NCBI GenBank assembly: GCA_902589305.1
Contig: CACISL010000010.1
Location: forward strand, 1-45,262
DNA length: 45,262 nt
Reading direction: 5' to 3'
From: an uncultured Pelagibacteraceae bacterium
Lineage (GTDB): Bacteria; Pseudomonadota; Alphaproteobacteria; Pelagibacterales; Pelagibacteraceae
This document shows, piece after piece, positions 16,345 through 24,698 of this stretch. Position 1 is the stretch's first letter. Each line of letters opens with the position of its first letter. The notes below the pieces were generated by a model. The model made no database searches. It worked only from the letters and a program-made list of their open reading frames with translations, and was not told the origin of the DNA. A program made the position numbers and the translations under genes.

Positions 16345-17787
16345 ATGATAATCAATCCAAATGGATTTAGAGAGTATGATGCAAGGTGGATATTTGAGAA
16401 AGATATCGACATTCAGGGAATCACTAATTTAGGTAAAGGCCTAGGCACCCAAATCATCAATCATACAAAAAAAAATAATCCAAGAGTGATTGTTGGTCAT
16501 GATTATAGATCTTACAGTGAGAAAATTAAAAAAGCTTTAACGCAAGGTTTAATATCAACAGGATGTAATGTTGAAGATATTGGCTTATCTCTTTCGCCAA
16601 TGGTTTATTTTGCACAGTTTAATTTAAATTCTGATGGAATAGCGATGGTTACAGCTAGTCATAATGAAAATGGATGGACTGGAGTTAAAATGGGTATCAA
16701 AAAAGGTTTAACGCATGCTCCTGAAGAAATGTCTGAACTAAAAGAAATAACCCTTAATAGCAAATTCAAATCAGGCAAAGGGAGGTTTAAAGAAATTGAA
16801 GACTTCAAAAAAATATACATGCAAGATTTAGTTAAAAAAAATAAAATTAATAAAAAAATTAAAGCTGTTGTTGCCTGCGGAAATGGAACAGCTGGAGTTT
16901 TTGCACCAGAGATTTTAAAAGGAATAGGTTGTGATGTTATTGAATTAGATTGTAAATTAGATTGGTCGTTTCCAAAATACAATCCAAATCCTGAAGATCT
17001 AAAAATGCTTCATGCAATTTCAAAAGCTGTAAAAGATAATAATGCAGATATAGGTTTTGGTTTTGACGGAGATGGTGATAGATGTGGAGTTATAGACAAT
17101 CAAGGAAATGAAATATTTTCAGATAAAATAGGATTGTTGATTGCTAGAAACCTTTCTTCATCTCATAAAAATTCTAAATTTATTGTTGATGTTAAATCTA
17201 CTGGCTTATTTACAAATGATGAAATTCTAAGAAATAATAAATGTAAAACAATTTATTGGAAAACTGGACATTCACATATTAAAAGAAAAGTAAATATTGA
17301 AAAAGCTCTAGCTGGTTTTGAAAAAAGTGGACATTTCTTTTTTAATGAACCATTAGGATATGGTTATGATGATGGTATTAACTCTGCAATACAAGTATGC
17401 CATCTTTTGGTCAATCAAGACAAAAAGATGAGTGATGTTATTAAAGATCTTCCAATAACATATCAAACGCCTACTATGGCTCCTTTTTGTAAGGATGAAG
17501 AAAAATATAAAGTTGTCGATAATATTGTTAAACAAGTTCAAGACTTAAAACAAAAAAACATAAAAATAGACGGTCAATCTATTACAGATATATTAACTGT
17601 TAACGGAGTGAGATTTTCTCTAGAGGATGGGTCGTGGGGACTAATAAGGGCATCTTCTAATAAACCATCATTAGTTGTTGTTACAGAAAGCTCAACATCA
17701 GATGACAGAAAGATAAAGATTTTTGAATTTATTGATAATTTACTTCAAAAGACTGGAAAAATTGGTGAATACGATCAAAAAATTTAA
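16345..17787 (+). CDS. Phosphomannomutase/phosphoglucomutase
   Basis: A 480-residue alpha-D-phosphohexomutase, close to the AlgC/ManB type that interconverts hexose-6- and 1-phosphates for nucleotide-sugar synthesis. The phosphoserine loop is VTASHNENGWTG with Ser105; the Mg-binding loop is GFDGDGDRCG (Asp241, Asp243, Asp245); the sugar-binding loop is FEKSGHFFF; and the C-terminal phosphate loop is RASSNKP. It probably feeds the glycan island further along the window. Its end overlaps the convergent permease gene by 4 bp. Mannose versus glucose preference is not resolvable here. Confidence 0.9.
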   Translation: MIINPNGFREYDARWIFEKDIDIQGITNLGKGLGTQIINHTKKNNPRVIVGHDYRSYSEKIKKALTQGLISTGCNVEDIGLSLSPMVYFAQFNLNSDGIAMVTASHNENGWTGVKMGIKKGLTHAPEEMSELKEITLNSKFKSGKGRFKEIEDFKKIYMQDLVKKNKINKKIKAVVACGNGTAGVFAPEILKGIGCDVIELDCKLDWSFPKYNPNPEDLKMLHAISKAVKDNNADIGFGFDGDGDRCGVIDNQGNEIFSDKIGLLIARNLSSSHKNSKFIVDVKSTGLFTNDEILRNNKCKTIYWKTGHSHIKRKVNIEKALAGFEKSGHFFFNEPLGYGYDDGINSAIQVCHLLVNQDKKMSDVIKDLPITYQTPTMAPFCKDEEKYKVVDNIVKQVQDLKQKNIKIDGQSITDILTVNGVRFSLEDGSWGLIRASSNKPSLVVVTESSTSDDRKIKIFEFIDNLLQKTGKIGEYDQKI

Positions 17788-18614
17788 AGTTTAAAGTATT
17801 CGTATAAAAATCTAACTGCTATAAAAATTAAAAATATTCCAAAATATTTTGTCATTTTCTTTTTATTTACTCTATGACTTGCCTTTGCGCCTACTCTCGC
17901 CATAAAAGTTGTAATTGGAAAAAATATTAAAAAAGCTGGTATGTTTAGAAATCCTACACTTAAAGGTAGATTAACGTTTAAATAATTTCCAGAAATTAAA
18001 AAACCCACCGCTCCAAACAATGCAATAATAAAACCAATAGCTGCTGCACTTCCTATTGCTATATTAATAGGGTAACCGAAAAATTTTAAGATTGGTACAT
18101 TCATTACTGCTCCACCTATGCCCATAGGTGCTGAGATGAAACCGCTGATAATACCTGACAATCCTTTAGCTAATAACCCCATCTTGATTTCTAAATTTTC
18201 TTCTTTTTCCTTAAAAAAAAGTAGATAGAAAGCTAAAATAAAAACTACAATAGTAAAAAAAAGAATTAGAGGTTTTGTTTTTAAACTTGCTGCTAAAATG
18301 GTTCCTAAAATTACTCCAGTAGCAACAAAAAAACCATAACCTTTGACAATCCCGAAATCTACTGCTTTGTGTTGATGGTGAGTTAAAACTGAAACAATTG
18401 AAGTGGGTATAATTATTCCAAAAGATGTTCCTACTGCTAAGTGCATTAAGTAAGCTGGTTCAATACCAGATGAGCTAAAAATATAAAATAAAATAGGAAC
18501 TGTTATTAATCCTCCGCCAATACCAAACAATCCAGCAGCAAAACCTGCTGGAATTGCTGTAATTACCATTATAATTATTAAATAAATTATTTCTGATTGA
18601 GAAAGAATATCCAA
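17784..18614 (-). CDS. TSUP/TauE-SafE family sulfite or organic-anion permease
   Basis: A 276-residue membrane protein with about eight helices and the TSUP repeats: GFAAGLFGIGGGLITVPILF near residue 22 (split as GLFGIGGG and VPIL) and ISAPMGIGGAVMNVPIL near residue 160. TSUP proteins export sulfite, sulfoacetate or related anions. Such an exporter fits an organism that degrades sulfonates, but the taurine-type genes lie 25 kb away. The predicted start is a TTG at 18614, 2 bp after dusA; no ATG precedes the first helix. Confidence 0.85.
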   Translation of the reverse strand: MDILSQSEIIYLIIIMVITAIPAGFAAGLFGIGGGLITVPILFYIFSSSGIEPAYLMHLAVGTSFGIIIPTSIVSVLTHHQHKAVDFGIVKGYGFFVATGVILGTILAASLKTKPLILFFTIVVFILAFYLLFFKEKEENLEIKMGLLAKGLSGIISGFISAPMGIGGAVMNVPILKFFGYPINIAIGSAAAIGFIIALFGAVGFLISGNYLNVNLPLSVGFLNIPAFLIFFPITTFMARVGAKASHRVNKKKMTKYFGIFLIFIAVRFLYEYFKL

Positions 18615-18616
18615 AA

Positions 18617-19600
18617 CTATCTTTCCAGCGATGCAGGAATAGTTTTTTTAACCTGATCCATTATATGATTTACTTTTTGCAGATCCGCATCCCTAACACA
18701 CATATTTTTAGATAGATATTGTTTCCAGATTTTTGAACCATGTTGTCCATGAAATAAACCAACAGTATGCCTCATTATATGATTAAGTTGTGTGCCTTTA
18801 GAAGTCTCTTCTTCAATATAAGGAATTAAATTTTCCATTACTTCTGATCTAGATGGAATATCTTTATTATTAAATATTTCTTTTTCAATTTCAGCCAAAA
18901 AATACGGTGATTGATAAATCGCTCTGCCAATCATTACTCCGTCAACTTTCTGTAAATGATTTTTAACTTCTTCAGTCGTTTTTATGCCTCCATTAATAAT
19001 GATTTCATTATTTTTAAAGTGCTCTTTTAGCTTATAAACAAAATCATATTTTAAAGGTGGTATATTTAAATTTTCTTTTGGACTAAGTTTTTTTAATAAA
19101 GCTTTTCTGGCATGAATAATAAATTTTTGAGAGCCAGCATCTTTAGTCGTTTGAATAAATGATTTTAAGAAATCGAAATTTTCAACATCATTATATCCAA
19201 TTCTTGTTTTAATTGTAATCGGTAGATTAGTAGCTTTAGTCATTGCCTCTATACATCTTGCAACAAGATCAGGTTCTTGCATTAAACAAGCTCCAAATTT
19301 ATTTTTTTGTACTTTTTTGCTAGGGCAACCTAAATTTAAATTTACTTCGCTATAACCATAATCTTCAGAAATCTTACAAGCTTGCGCTAAATCATTAGGG
19401 CTTGATCCTCCTAATTGTAAGGTCACTGGGTTAGATATTTTTTTAAATGATAATAATTTTTTTCTATCTCCCCTAATGATTGCGTTTGCAACAATCATTT
19501 CAGTATATAGATGAATATTTTTACTAATAAGACTTAAGAAAAAGATTTCATGTTTATCAGTGCAATCCATCATAGGCGCAACTGAAACAGTTTTCTTCAT
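18617..19600 (-). CDS. dusA: tRNA-dihydrouridine synthase A
   Basis: A 327-residue FMN enzyme that reduces uridines in the tRNA D-loop. SVAPMMDCTDKHEIFF, VTLQLGGSSPNDL, NLNLGCPSKKVQ with the active-site Cys shortly after in FGACLMQ, IKTRIGYND, FIIHARKA and GVMIGRAIYQSP are all DusA hallmarks. The C-terminal region (HIMRHTVGLFHGQHGSK) fits DusA rather than DusB or DusC. It starts 3 bp after the rpoZ stop and precedes the TSUP gene by 2 bp, forming one minus-strand unit. Confidence 0.93.
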   Translation of the reverse strand: MKKTVSVAPMMDCTDKHEIFFLSLISKNIHLYTEMIVANAIIRGDRKKLLSFKKISNPVTLQLGGSSPNDLAQACKISEDYGYSEVNLNLGCPSKKVQKNKFGACLMQEPDLVARCIEAMTKATNLPITIKTRIGYNDVENFDFLKSFIQTTKDAGSQKFIIHARKALLKKLSPKENLNIPPLKYDFVYKLKEHFKNNEIIINGGIKTTEEVKNHLQKVDGVMIGRAIYQSPYFLAEIEKEIFNNKDIPSRSEVMENLIPYIEEETSKGTQLNHIMRHTVGLFHGQHGSKIWKQYLSKNMCVRDADLQKVNHIMDQVKKTIPASLER

Positions 19601-19603
19601 AAT

Positions 19604-20101
19604 CTACTCTGATTTATTTTCTTCTGCTGGAACTTCTTCACTTAATTCAAGAGGAGCTTCCTCTGTGTCTAAATTTTCTTCTTTAATCTCTGGTTGCTCT
19701 GCTTTTAGTTCTGAAAGGGCTTCGTCAGCTAAGCTAGGTTTTTTTACTTCAGGAATTCTTCTTGTTCTTTTTGAAGGCAATATGGCTACGCCACTCTTGG
19801 AAACTTGTCCTTTATATAAATTTTCAAACTCATCATTAGTCTCCTCTTCGATCTCTTCTTGTTCCTCTAATTCGTCCGGTTCTTTTCTTAATCTTTTGAT
19901 CGCGCTGACTTCAACTTCTTTAACATCTATTTTTCCATCTCCAATTTCTCTTAATGAGATAATTGTTCGTTTATCATTATCTTCCTCAACTAACATTGGA
20001 GCGCCAGCATTTAACTGAACAGTTCTCTCTTTTGCTAGTAATACTAGATCATATTGATTATCAACTTTTTCTAAACAGTCCTCTACGGTTATTCTTGCCA
20101 T
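19604..20101 (-). CDS. rpoZ: RNA polymerase omega subunit with acidic tail
   Basis: A 165-residue protein. The first ~75 residues are classic omega (MARITVEDCLEKVDNQYDLV, then RTIISLREIGDGKI), which helps assemble RNA polymerase by binding beta-prime. After residue ~80 the chain becomes a long Glu-rich, low-complexity tail (for example EPDELEEQEEIEEE), ending in EVPAEENKSE. The tail roughly doubles the length of the family core and is likely disordered. Some alphaproteobacterial omegas are extended, so this may be lineage-typical. Confidence 0.93.
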   Translation of the reverse strand: MARITVEDCLEKVDNQYDLVLLAKERTVQLNAGAPMLVEEDNDKRTIISLREIGDGKIDVKEVEVSAIKRLRKEPDELEEQEEIEEETNDEFENLYKGQVSKSGVAILPSKRTRRIPEVKKPSLADEALSELKAEQPEIKEENLDTEEAPLELSEEVPAEENKSE

Positions 20102-20139
20102 AATGGGGAGTATATATTCAAATAATCTTGAGAAATCAA

Positions 20140-21354
20140 TTATTTTCTAAGTTTAATAGGCTCAAGCTTATTTCTTATTAATATCAAAAGGACCAATGAA
20201 ATAACTATATATATACCCGATACATAAGCGATATTTTCAATCGAAAAACCATTATCGATCATTAAACCGAATAAAGCAGTTCCAAAGGCAGTTGAAAAGA
20301 CCATAAAAGCAGTAGTTAAAGCCTTGATAGATCCAATAAATTTTACACCATAAATCTCAGCCCAAGTGGATGAGCCAAGTACGTTCGCTAATCCATTTGA
20401 AATACCTACTAAACCAAAAAAAATAAATGCTGACATTTCATGTTGATAATTAAATAGTACAAACATAGCTATTAACAGTGGTATATTCATAATTGGGATT
20501 AATTTTCTACTAGTAAATCTATCAACTAAAAAACCTGAGAAAAATAAAGTAATTATTGAAGATAGCGAATAAATCATAAATGCTTTTGGTATTGTGAAGA
20601 TGTTCCACATTTTTGAGTCTGAAATAAATGACTGATAAACAAATACTCCAGTAGCTATCCAAGGCATCGCAAGCATATTAAGTGAAATAATATAAAATCT
20701 ATAATCTTTGATTACCTCTCTTCTTTTCCAACTTTTAATTTTAAAACTTTTTTTAGGATTTAAATCTTTTTCTCTAGAGTCTAATTTGATTTTTTTAATC
20801 GTATTTAAAACAACAAACGGCAACAATATGATTACAATAATTGCTATTCCTTGCCAAACTGATCTCCAAGAATAAATTATAAATAGATAAGTTACTAATA
20901 CTGGTAAAATAAATTCTGCTGATGATAATCCAAACCAAATTGTACTTAAAGCTTTTCCCCTAGATCTTTCAAAAAATCTAGAAATTGTAGTGGTAGATGT
21001 ATGACTCATTAAACCTTGGCCAGAAAATCTCATTAAAAATATTCCAATAGATAAAAAAATAATACTATTAATATAAGAAAAAAATAAAGATGAAAAAAAT
21101 AATAAAATAATTACAAAAAAAGAATAATAGATTATTTGATATTCGTCGATTTTCTTTCCTACCCATATTAGTAAGAGACTAGAAAAAATTGTTGCAGTAG
21201 CATAAATATTTCCAAATTGTCCATGGGTTATACCTAATTCATCTCTTATTGGTGCGTTAAACAATCCCAAAAAAAAGCTCTGTCCAAAACTTGAAAAAAA
21301 TGTAAATATAAAACCAAATATTATTACTTTTTTATTTATTGAAAGATTAATCAT
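20140..21354 (-). CDS. Major facilitator superfamily transporter
   Basis: A 404-residue inner-membrane protein with about twelve hydrophobic helices and a central charged loop (about residues 185-215, rich in Lys). The MFS loop 2-3 signature is seen as IWVGKKIDEYQ, and RSRGKALSTIWFGLS is a recurrent segment after helix 4. It resembles oxalate/formate-antiporter-like and monocarboxylate-type MFS members, but I cannot name the substrate. Its ATG is only 2 bp from the ATG of the divergent dehydrogenase gene, which may be its metabolic partner. Confidence 0.8.
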   Translation of the reverse strand: MINLSINKKVIIFGFIFTFFSSFGQSFFLGLFNAPIRDELGITHGQFGNIYATATIFSSLLLIWVGKKIDEYQIIYYSFFVIILLFFSSLFFSYINSIIFLSIGIFLMRFSGQGLMSHTSTTTISRFFERSRGKALSTIWFGLSSAEFILPVLVTYLFIIYSWRSVWQGIAIIVIILLPFVVLNTIKKIKLDSREKDLNPKKSFKIKSWKRREVIKDYRFYIISLNMLAMPWIATGVFVYQSFISDSKMWNIFTIPKAFMIYSLSSIITLFFSGFLVDRFTSRKLIPIMNIPLLIAMFVLFNYQHEMSAFIFFGLVGISNGLANVLGSSTWAEIYGVKFIGSIKALTTAFMVFSTAFGTALFGLMIDNGFSIENIAYVSGIYIVISLVLLILIRNKLEPIKLRK

Positions 21355-21356
21355 TT

Positions 21357-22226
21357 ATGAGTTGTAAAGTTGCTTTCATAGGTTTGGGTGTTATGGGTTT
21401 TCCCATGGCAGGTTATATATCAAAAGCTGGTCACGATGTAACTGTTTATAATCGTACAAAAAGTAAAGCTGAAAAGTGGATTAAAGATTACAAAGGTAAA
21501 ATCGCAGATACTCCAATGGATGCTGCAAAAGACTGTGATTTTATTTTTACATGTGTTGGAAACGATAATGATTTAAGAGAGGTGACTTTAGGAGACAAAG
21601 GTCTATTTAAAACTGCAAAAAAAGGTGCAATCTACATTGATAATACTACTGCATCTGCAAATATCGCCAGAGAACTTTACAAAGAAGCTAAATCAAAAGG
21701 TTTTGATTTCTTGGATGCACCTATTTCAGGTGGACAAGCGGGAGCTGAGGGTGGAATTTTAACTGTCATGGTTGGAGGAGATGAATCTCCTTATAAAAAA
21801 GCTGAACCGGTTATTGATTGTTATAGCAAAAAAATTAAACTTCTTGGTCCCTCTGGAAGTGGTCAGCTAACTAAAATGGTAAACCAAATTTGTATTGCAG
21901 GCTTAGTACAAGGATTATCAGAAGCAATAAATTTTGGAATGAACGCAGGATTAAATATGCATGATGTGATTGAAGTAATTTCAAAAGGTGCAGCTCAGTC
22001 ATGGCAAATGGAGAACAGACATAAAACAATGATTGAAGACAAGTTTGATTATGGTTTTGCTGTTGATTGGATGAGAAAAGATTTAAAAATAGCAATGGAT
22101 GAAGCTAAAAAAAATAATTCACCCTTACCTATCACAAAAATAATTGACGAATATTATGCTGAAGTACAAAAAATGGGCGGTCAAAGATGGGATACTTCAA
22201 GCTTAATCAAAAGATTTAGAAAATAA
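21357..22226 (+). CDS. 3-hydroxyisobutyrate dehydrogenase-family NAD(P) oxidoreductase
   Basis: A 289-residue beta-hydroxyacid dehydrogenase. The Rossmann motif GLGVMGFPMAG begins at residue 9; the substrate-binding loop is DAPISGGQAGAEGG (about 120-133); and the catalytic Lys is Lys173 in LTKMVNQ. Family members act on 3-hydroxyisobutyrate, tartronate semialdehyde, succinic semialdehyde or sulfolactaldehyde, and the exact substrate is uncertain. The conserved first strand begins at residue 3, so the ATG at 21357 must be right. It precedes a PNPOx-like gene by 3 bp. Confidence 0.88.
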   Translation: MSCKVAFIGLGVMGFPMAGYISKAGHDVTVYNRTKSKAEKWIKDYKGKIADTPMDAAKDCDFIFTCVGNDNDLREVTLGDKGLFKTAKKGAIYIDNTTASANIARELYKEAKSKGFDFLDAPISGGQAGAEGGILTVMVGGDESPYKKAEPVIDCYSKKIKLLGPSGSGQLTKMVNQICIAGLVQGLSEAINFGMNAGLNMHDVIEVISKGAAQSWQMENRHKTMIEDKFDYGFAVDWMRKDLKIAMDEAKKNNSPLPITKIIDEYYAEVQKMGGQRWDTSSLIKRFRK

Positions 22227-22229
22227 ATC

Positions 22230-22838
22230 GTGTCACAAGAAGTTATAAGTTACTACGAAGATTTCAGCGAGATTGAAAAAAAAATTTGGGATCTTTTAAC
22301 TAATGCAGTAACTGATCGCTCTTCTGAGTTTAGAACACCAGTATTTATTTGTGGTAATGATGAAGATTTAGATGGAAGAGTTGTTGTATTAAGAAAAGCT
22401 GATCAAAAAAATAGTGTTGTTCAGTATCATAGTGACATTAGATCATCGAAAATCGAAAAAATTAAAAAAAATCCAAATTGTTCAATCTTGTTTTACGGTA
22501 AACAAGAAAAAATTCAGCTTAGATTAAAAACAGTATGTAAAGTTCATTTTAATGATGATGTTACAAAAGAGTCTTGGGATAAAACAGGTCATATTAGTAG
22601 AAAATGCTATCTTGTTATGAATGGACCGGGAACTGAGTCAGATATACCAACATCAGGTCTAGACAATAAATTTGATAACTTTGATTACACAAAAGAAGAA
22701 AGCGAAGAAGGATATAAAAACTTCTGTGTCATTAGATGCAAAGTCAAAAGTATTGAATGGTTATATTTAGCTGCTAAAGGACATCGTAGAGCTTTTTTCG
22801 ATTTAGAAAATAATAAAAAGAACTGGTTAGTTCCTTAA
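22230..22838 (+). CDS. Pyridoxamine 5'-phosphate oxidase-like FMN-binding protein
   Basis: A 202-residue split-barrel flavoprotein. DGRVVVLRKADQK and YHSDIRSSKIEKIKKNPNCSILFY are typical of the PNPOx-like fold, with RSSKIEKI contributing FMN phosphate binding. It starts at a GTG (22230), three bases after the preceding stop; no better ATG is present. True PdxH has a distinct C-terminal RLSDR-type motif that is not seen, so a general stress or unassigned flavin oxidoreductase is likelier. The 3' end overlaps the convergent lyase-like gene by 12 bp. Confidence 0.75.
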   Translation: MSQEVISYYEDFSEIEKKIWDLLTNAVTDRSSEFRTPVFICGNDEDLDGRVVVLRKADQKNSVVQYHSDIRSSKIEKIKKNPNCSILFYGKQEKIQLRLKTVCKVHFNDDVTKESWDKTGHISRKCYLVMNGPGTESDIPTSGLDNKFDNFDYTKEESEEGYKNFCVIRCKVKSIEWLYLAAKGHRRAFFDLENNKKNWLVP

Positions 22839-23627
22839 ATTTTTTATTACTTTTTCTTTTGAGTTTCCTTGATTAACTTCATCAAAATAAACCACCATGT
22901 TTGGATAAGGTTTATCTCCGTGTTTTCTCTTCCAGTCGCTTATCCCCGTTTGATAGATTCCCCATTCTATCTTAGCTCCTTTATTTGTATATGGTGTAAA
23001 TGTTTTAATATTTAATGACTCTAATATTAATTTATTATTGATCCATACTTTCATAAAGCCATCTTCCTTTCTTGTGTAACGAACATTAATTAAAATATCA
23101 GTCCATTTACCTTTCATATCATTAATTTTTATTCCTTTTTTCATTTCAACATATTCACCGCTCCACATTCTACCAACTTCAAGCCATTCACTGCTTCTAT
23201 CCGTAATCATTAAAATAGGTTTCCAACCCTTTTCGTAAATTTGTGTGAAAACTGTCCTAACAGGAGCTACAGATATATAGTCTTCTGGAAGATAAATAGA
23301 CGCTGAATACCAATATTCTTTATTTCTTTTTTGATATTCTACTGTTTGTAATTCAGTTCTTTGTCTATTAGATTTACAATCGCTATATTTTTTATCTTCA
23401 CCACAATCTCCTTCTCTTACTTCGAATCTCCAAGATTTATTACCAGATCTTACAGGGTGCCCGTCTTTACTATTTACTAATTGCAAAGAATATTTTTGTT
23501 TATGAGATATATTTTTTATTTGAACTTTAATATTAGAAACATCTTTACTATTTTTTGCCTCAACATTTATTGTAAGAAAAATTAAAATTAATAAACTATT
23601 TTTTATACTTTTTAAAATTTTCAACAT
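22827..23627 (-). CDS. Secreted polysaccharide lyase-like protein (heparin-lyase fold)
   Basis: A 266-residue exported protein with an N-terminal hydrophobic signal (about residues 8-23, cleavage near VEA-KNS). The rest looks like the Pfam polysaccharide lyase family related to heparin lyase I: SWRFEVREGDCGEDK, RQRTELQTVEY, YWYSASIYLPEDY, KVWINNKLILE, IEWGIYQTGIS and VVYFDEVNQG. The family folds as a beta-jelly roll and cleaves uronic-acid glycans; the substrate here is unknown. The start overlaps the end of the upstream carbonic-anhydrase-like gene by 32 bp. Secreted glycan-degrading enzymes are uncommon in streamlined SAR11-like genomes. Confidence 0.72.
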   Translation of the reverse strand: MLKILKSIKNSLLILIFLTINVEAKNSKDVSNIKVQIKNISHKQKYSLQLVNSKDGHPVRSGNKSWRFEVREGDCGEDKKYSDCKSNRQRTELQTVEYQKRNKEYWYSASIYLPEDYISVAPVRTVFTQIYEKGWKPILMITDRSSEWLEVGRMWSGEYVEMKKGIKINDMKGKWTDILINVRYTRKEDGFMKVWINNKLILESLNIKTFTPYTNKGAKIEWGIYQTGISDWKRKHGDKPYPNMVVYFDEVNQGNSKEKVIKNLRN

Positions 23628-24099
23628 AGTCTCTAGCGTTTTCTTTTATGTGCTCTATTTCTTCATCAGTTACTTGTCTAACTACTTTACCGGGACTACC
23701 AAGGACCAATGATCTTTCAGGTATAACTTTATTTTCTGTAACTAGTGCATTAGCTCCAATGATGCAGTTTTTTCCAATTTTAGTTTTATTTAATATTGTT
23801 GAACCTATTCCTATTAAACAATCATCTGCGATTTCGCAGCCATGAAGCATAACCATATGTCCGATAGTAACTCCTTTTCCAACGATTGTTGGGCAACCTG
23901 GATCTGTATGAATAACACTTCCGTCCTGCACGTTTGAGTTTTCTCCAATGATAATTGGCTCAAGATCTCCTCTTAAGGTTGCATTAAACCAAATGTTTGA
24001 ATTCTTTTTTAATTCTACTCTTCCAATAATAACTGCGTTAGACGCTACCCAGCTGTTTGGATCAATTTTAGGAGTGTGACCGTTGACATCGTAAATCAT
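23596..24099 (-). CDS. Gamma-carbonic anhydrase-like hexapeptide protein
   Basis: A 167-residue left-handed beta-helix protein of the YrdA/PaaY type. The three likely zinc ligands are His64 (SVIHTD), His81 and His86 (IGHMVMLHGC), placed as in gamma-carbonic anhydrases. Hexapeptide turns include IIIGENSNVQDG and TIGHMV, and the C-terminal helix (TDEEIEHIKENARDYVE) completes the trimer. Many family members have weak or no carbonic anhydrase activity, and some act as acyltransferases or thioesterases. It is upstream of and overlaps the lyase-like gene. Confidence 0.85.
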   Translation of the reverse strand: MIYDVNGHTPKIDPNSWVASNAVIIGRVELKKNSNIWFNATLRGDLEPIIIGENSNVQDGSVIHTDPGCPTIVGKGVTIGHMVMLHGCEIADDCLIGIGSTILNKTKIGKNCIIGANALVTENKVIPERSLVLGSPGKVVRQVTDEEIEHIKENARDYVENFKKYKK

Positions 24100-24140
24100 A
24101 AATTTGCTGTAATGTATTATTAATTATCTTATAATATATT

Positions 24141-24698
24141 ATGGCTTTAACAAAGACACCAGTTTGCGATTTTGGAAAAAAAGCTGAGGATTTCAAACTA
24201 AAATCGATAGAAAATAAACTAATTTCTCTTAAAGATGTAAAAGGCGAAAAAGCAACACTGATAATGTTTATTTGTAATCACTGCCCTTACGTGAAAGCGA
24301 TTATACGTGATTTAGCAAAAGATTGTAATGAATTAAAAAAAGACGGGGTTAACTCAGTTGCAATCATGTCTAATGATACTAAAAATTATCCTGAGGACTC
24401 GTTTGATAACATGATTAAATTTGCAAAAGCAAATAATTTCAGTGAAATAAATTATTTGATTGATGAAACACAGGAGATCGCAAGAAAGTACGGCGCTGTT
24501 TGCACTCCTGACTTCTTTGGTTACAATAAAGATTTAAAACTTCAATATCGAGGAAGATTTAAAGAGCTTAAAGATTTAAAACCTGTTGTAAGTGGGGATA
24601 GTGATTTGAAAGTAGCCATGAAAATGATTTCTAAAACTCAATCTGGTCCAAAAGAACAAACTCCTAGTATGGGATGTAATATAAAGTGGTTTAATTAA
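24141..24698 (+). CDS. Thioredoxin-like/AhpC-TSA family protein
   Basis: A 185-residue thioredoxin-fold protein with MFICNHCPYVKAI, giving a CNHC redox pair (Cys45, Cys48) at the N-terminus of the first helix. GVNSVAIMSNDTKNYPEDS and GAVCTPDFFGYN (the cis-Pro loop) support the redoxin fold. No signal peptide is seen, so it acts in the cytoplasm, probably in thiol-disulfide exchange or peroxide reduction. The stop overlaps the following glycosyltransferase start by one base. Confidence 0.85.
   Translation: MALTKTPVCDFGKKAEDFKLKSIENKLISLKDVKGEKATLIMFICNHCPYVKAIIRDLAKDCNELKKDGVNSVAIMSNDTKNYPEDSFDNMIKFAKANNFSEINYLIDETQEIARKYGAVCTPDFFGYNKDLKLQYRGRFKELKDLKPVVSGDSDLKVAMKMISKTQSGPKEQTPSMGCNIKWFN

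Noticed and set aside
17784-18614. Assigning the TSUP permease as TauE of a taurine pathway
   Set aside because: It lies 25 kb from the taurine-type genes, beside dusA, so the link is too weak.
19560-20018. A 152-codon Ser-rich plus-strand frame
   Set aside because: It is antisense to rpoZ and dusA; its Ser richness is the mirror of the Glu-rich tail codons.
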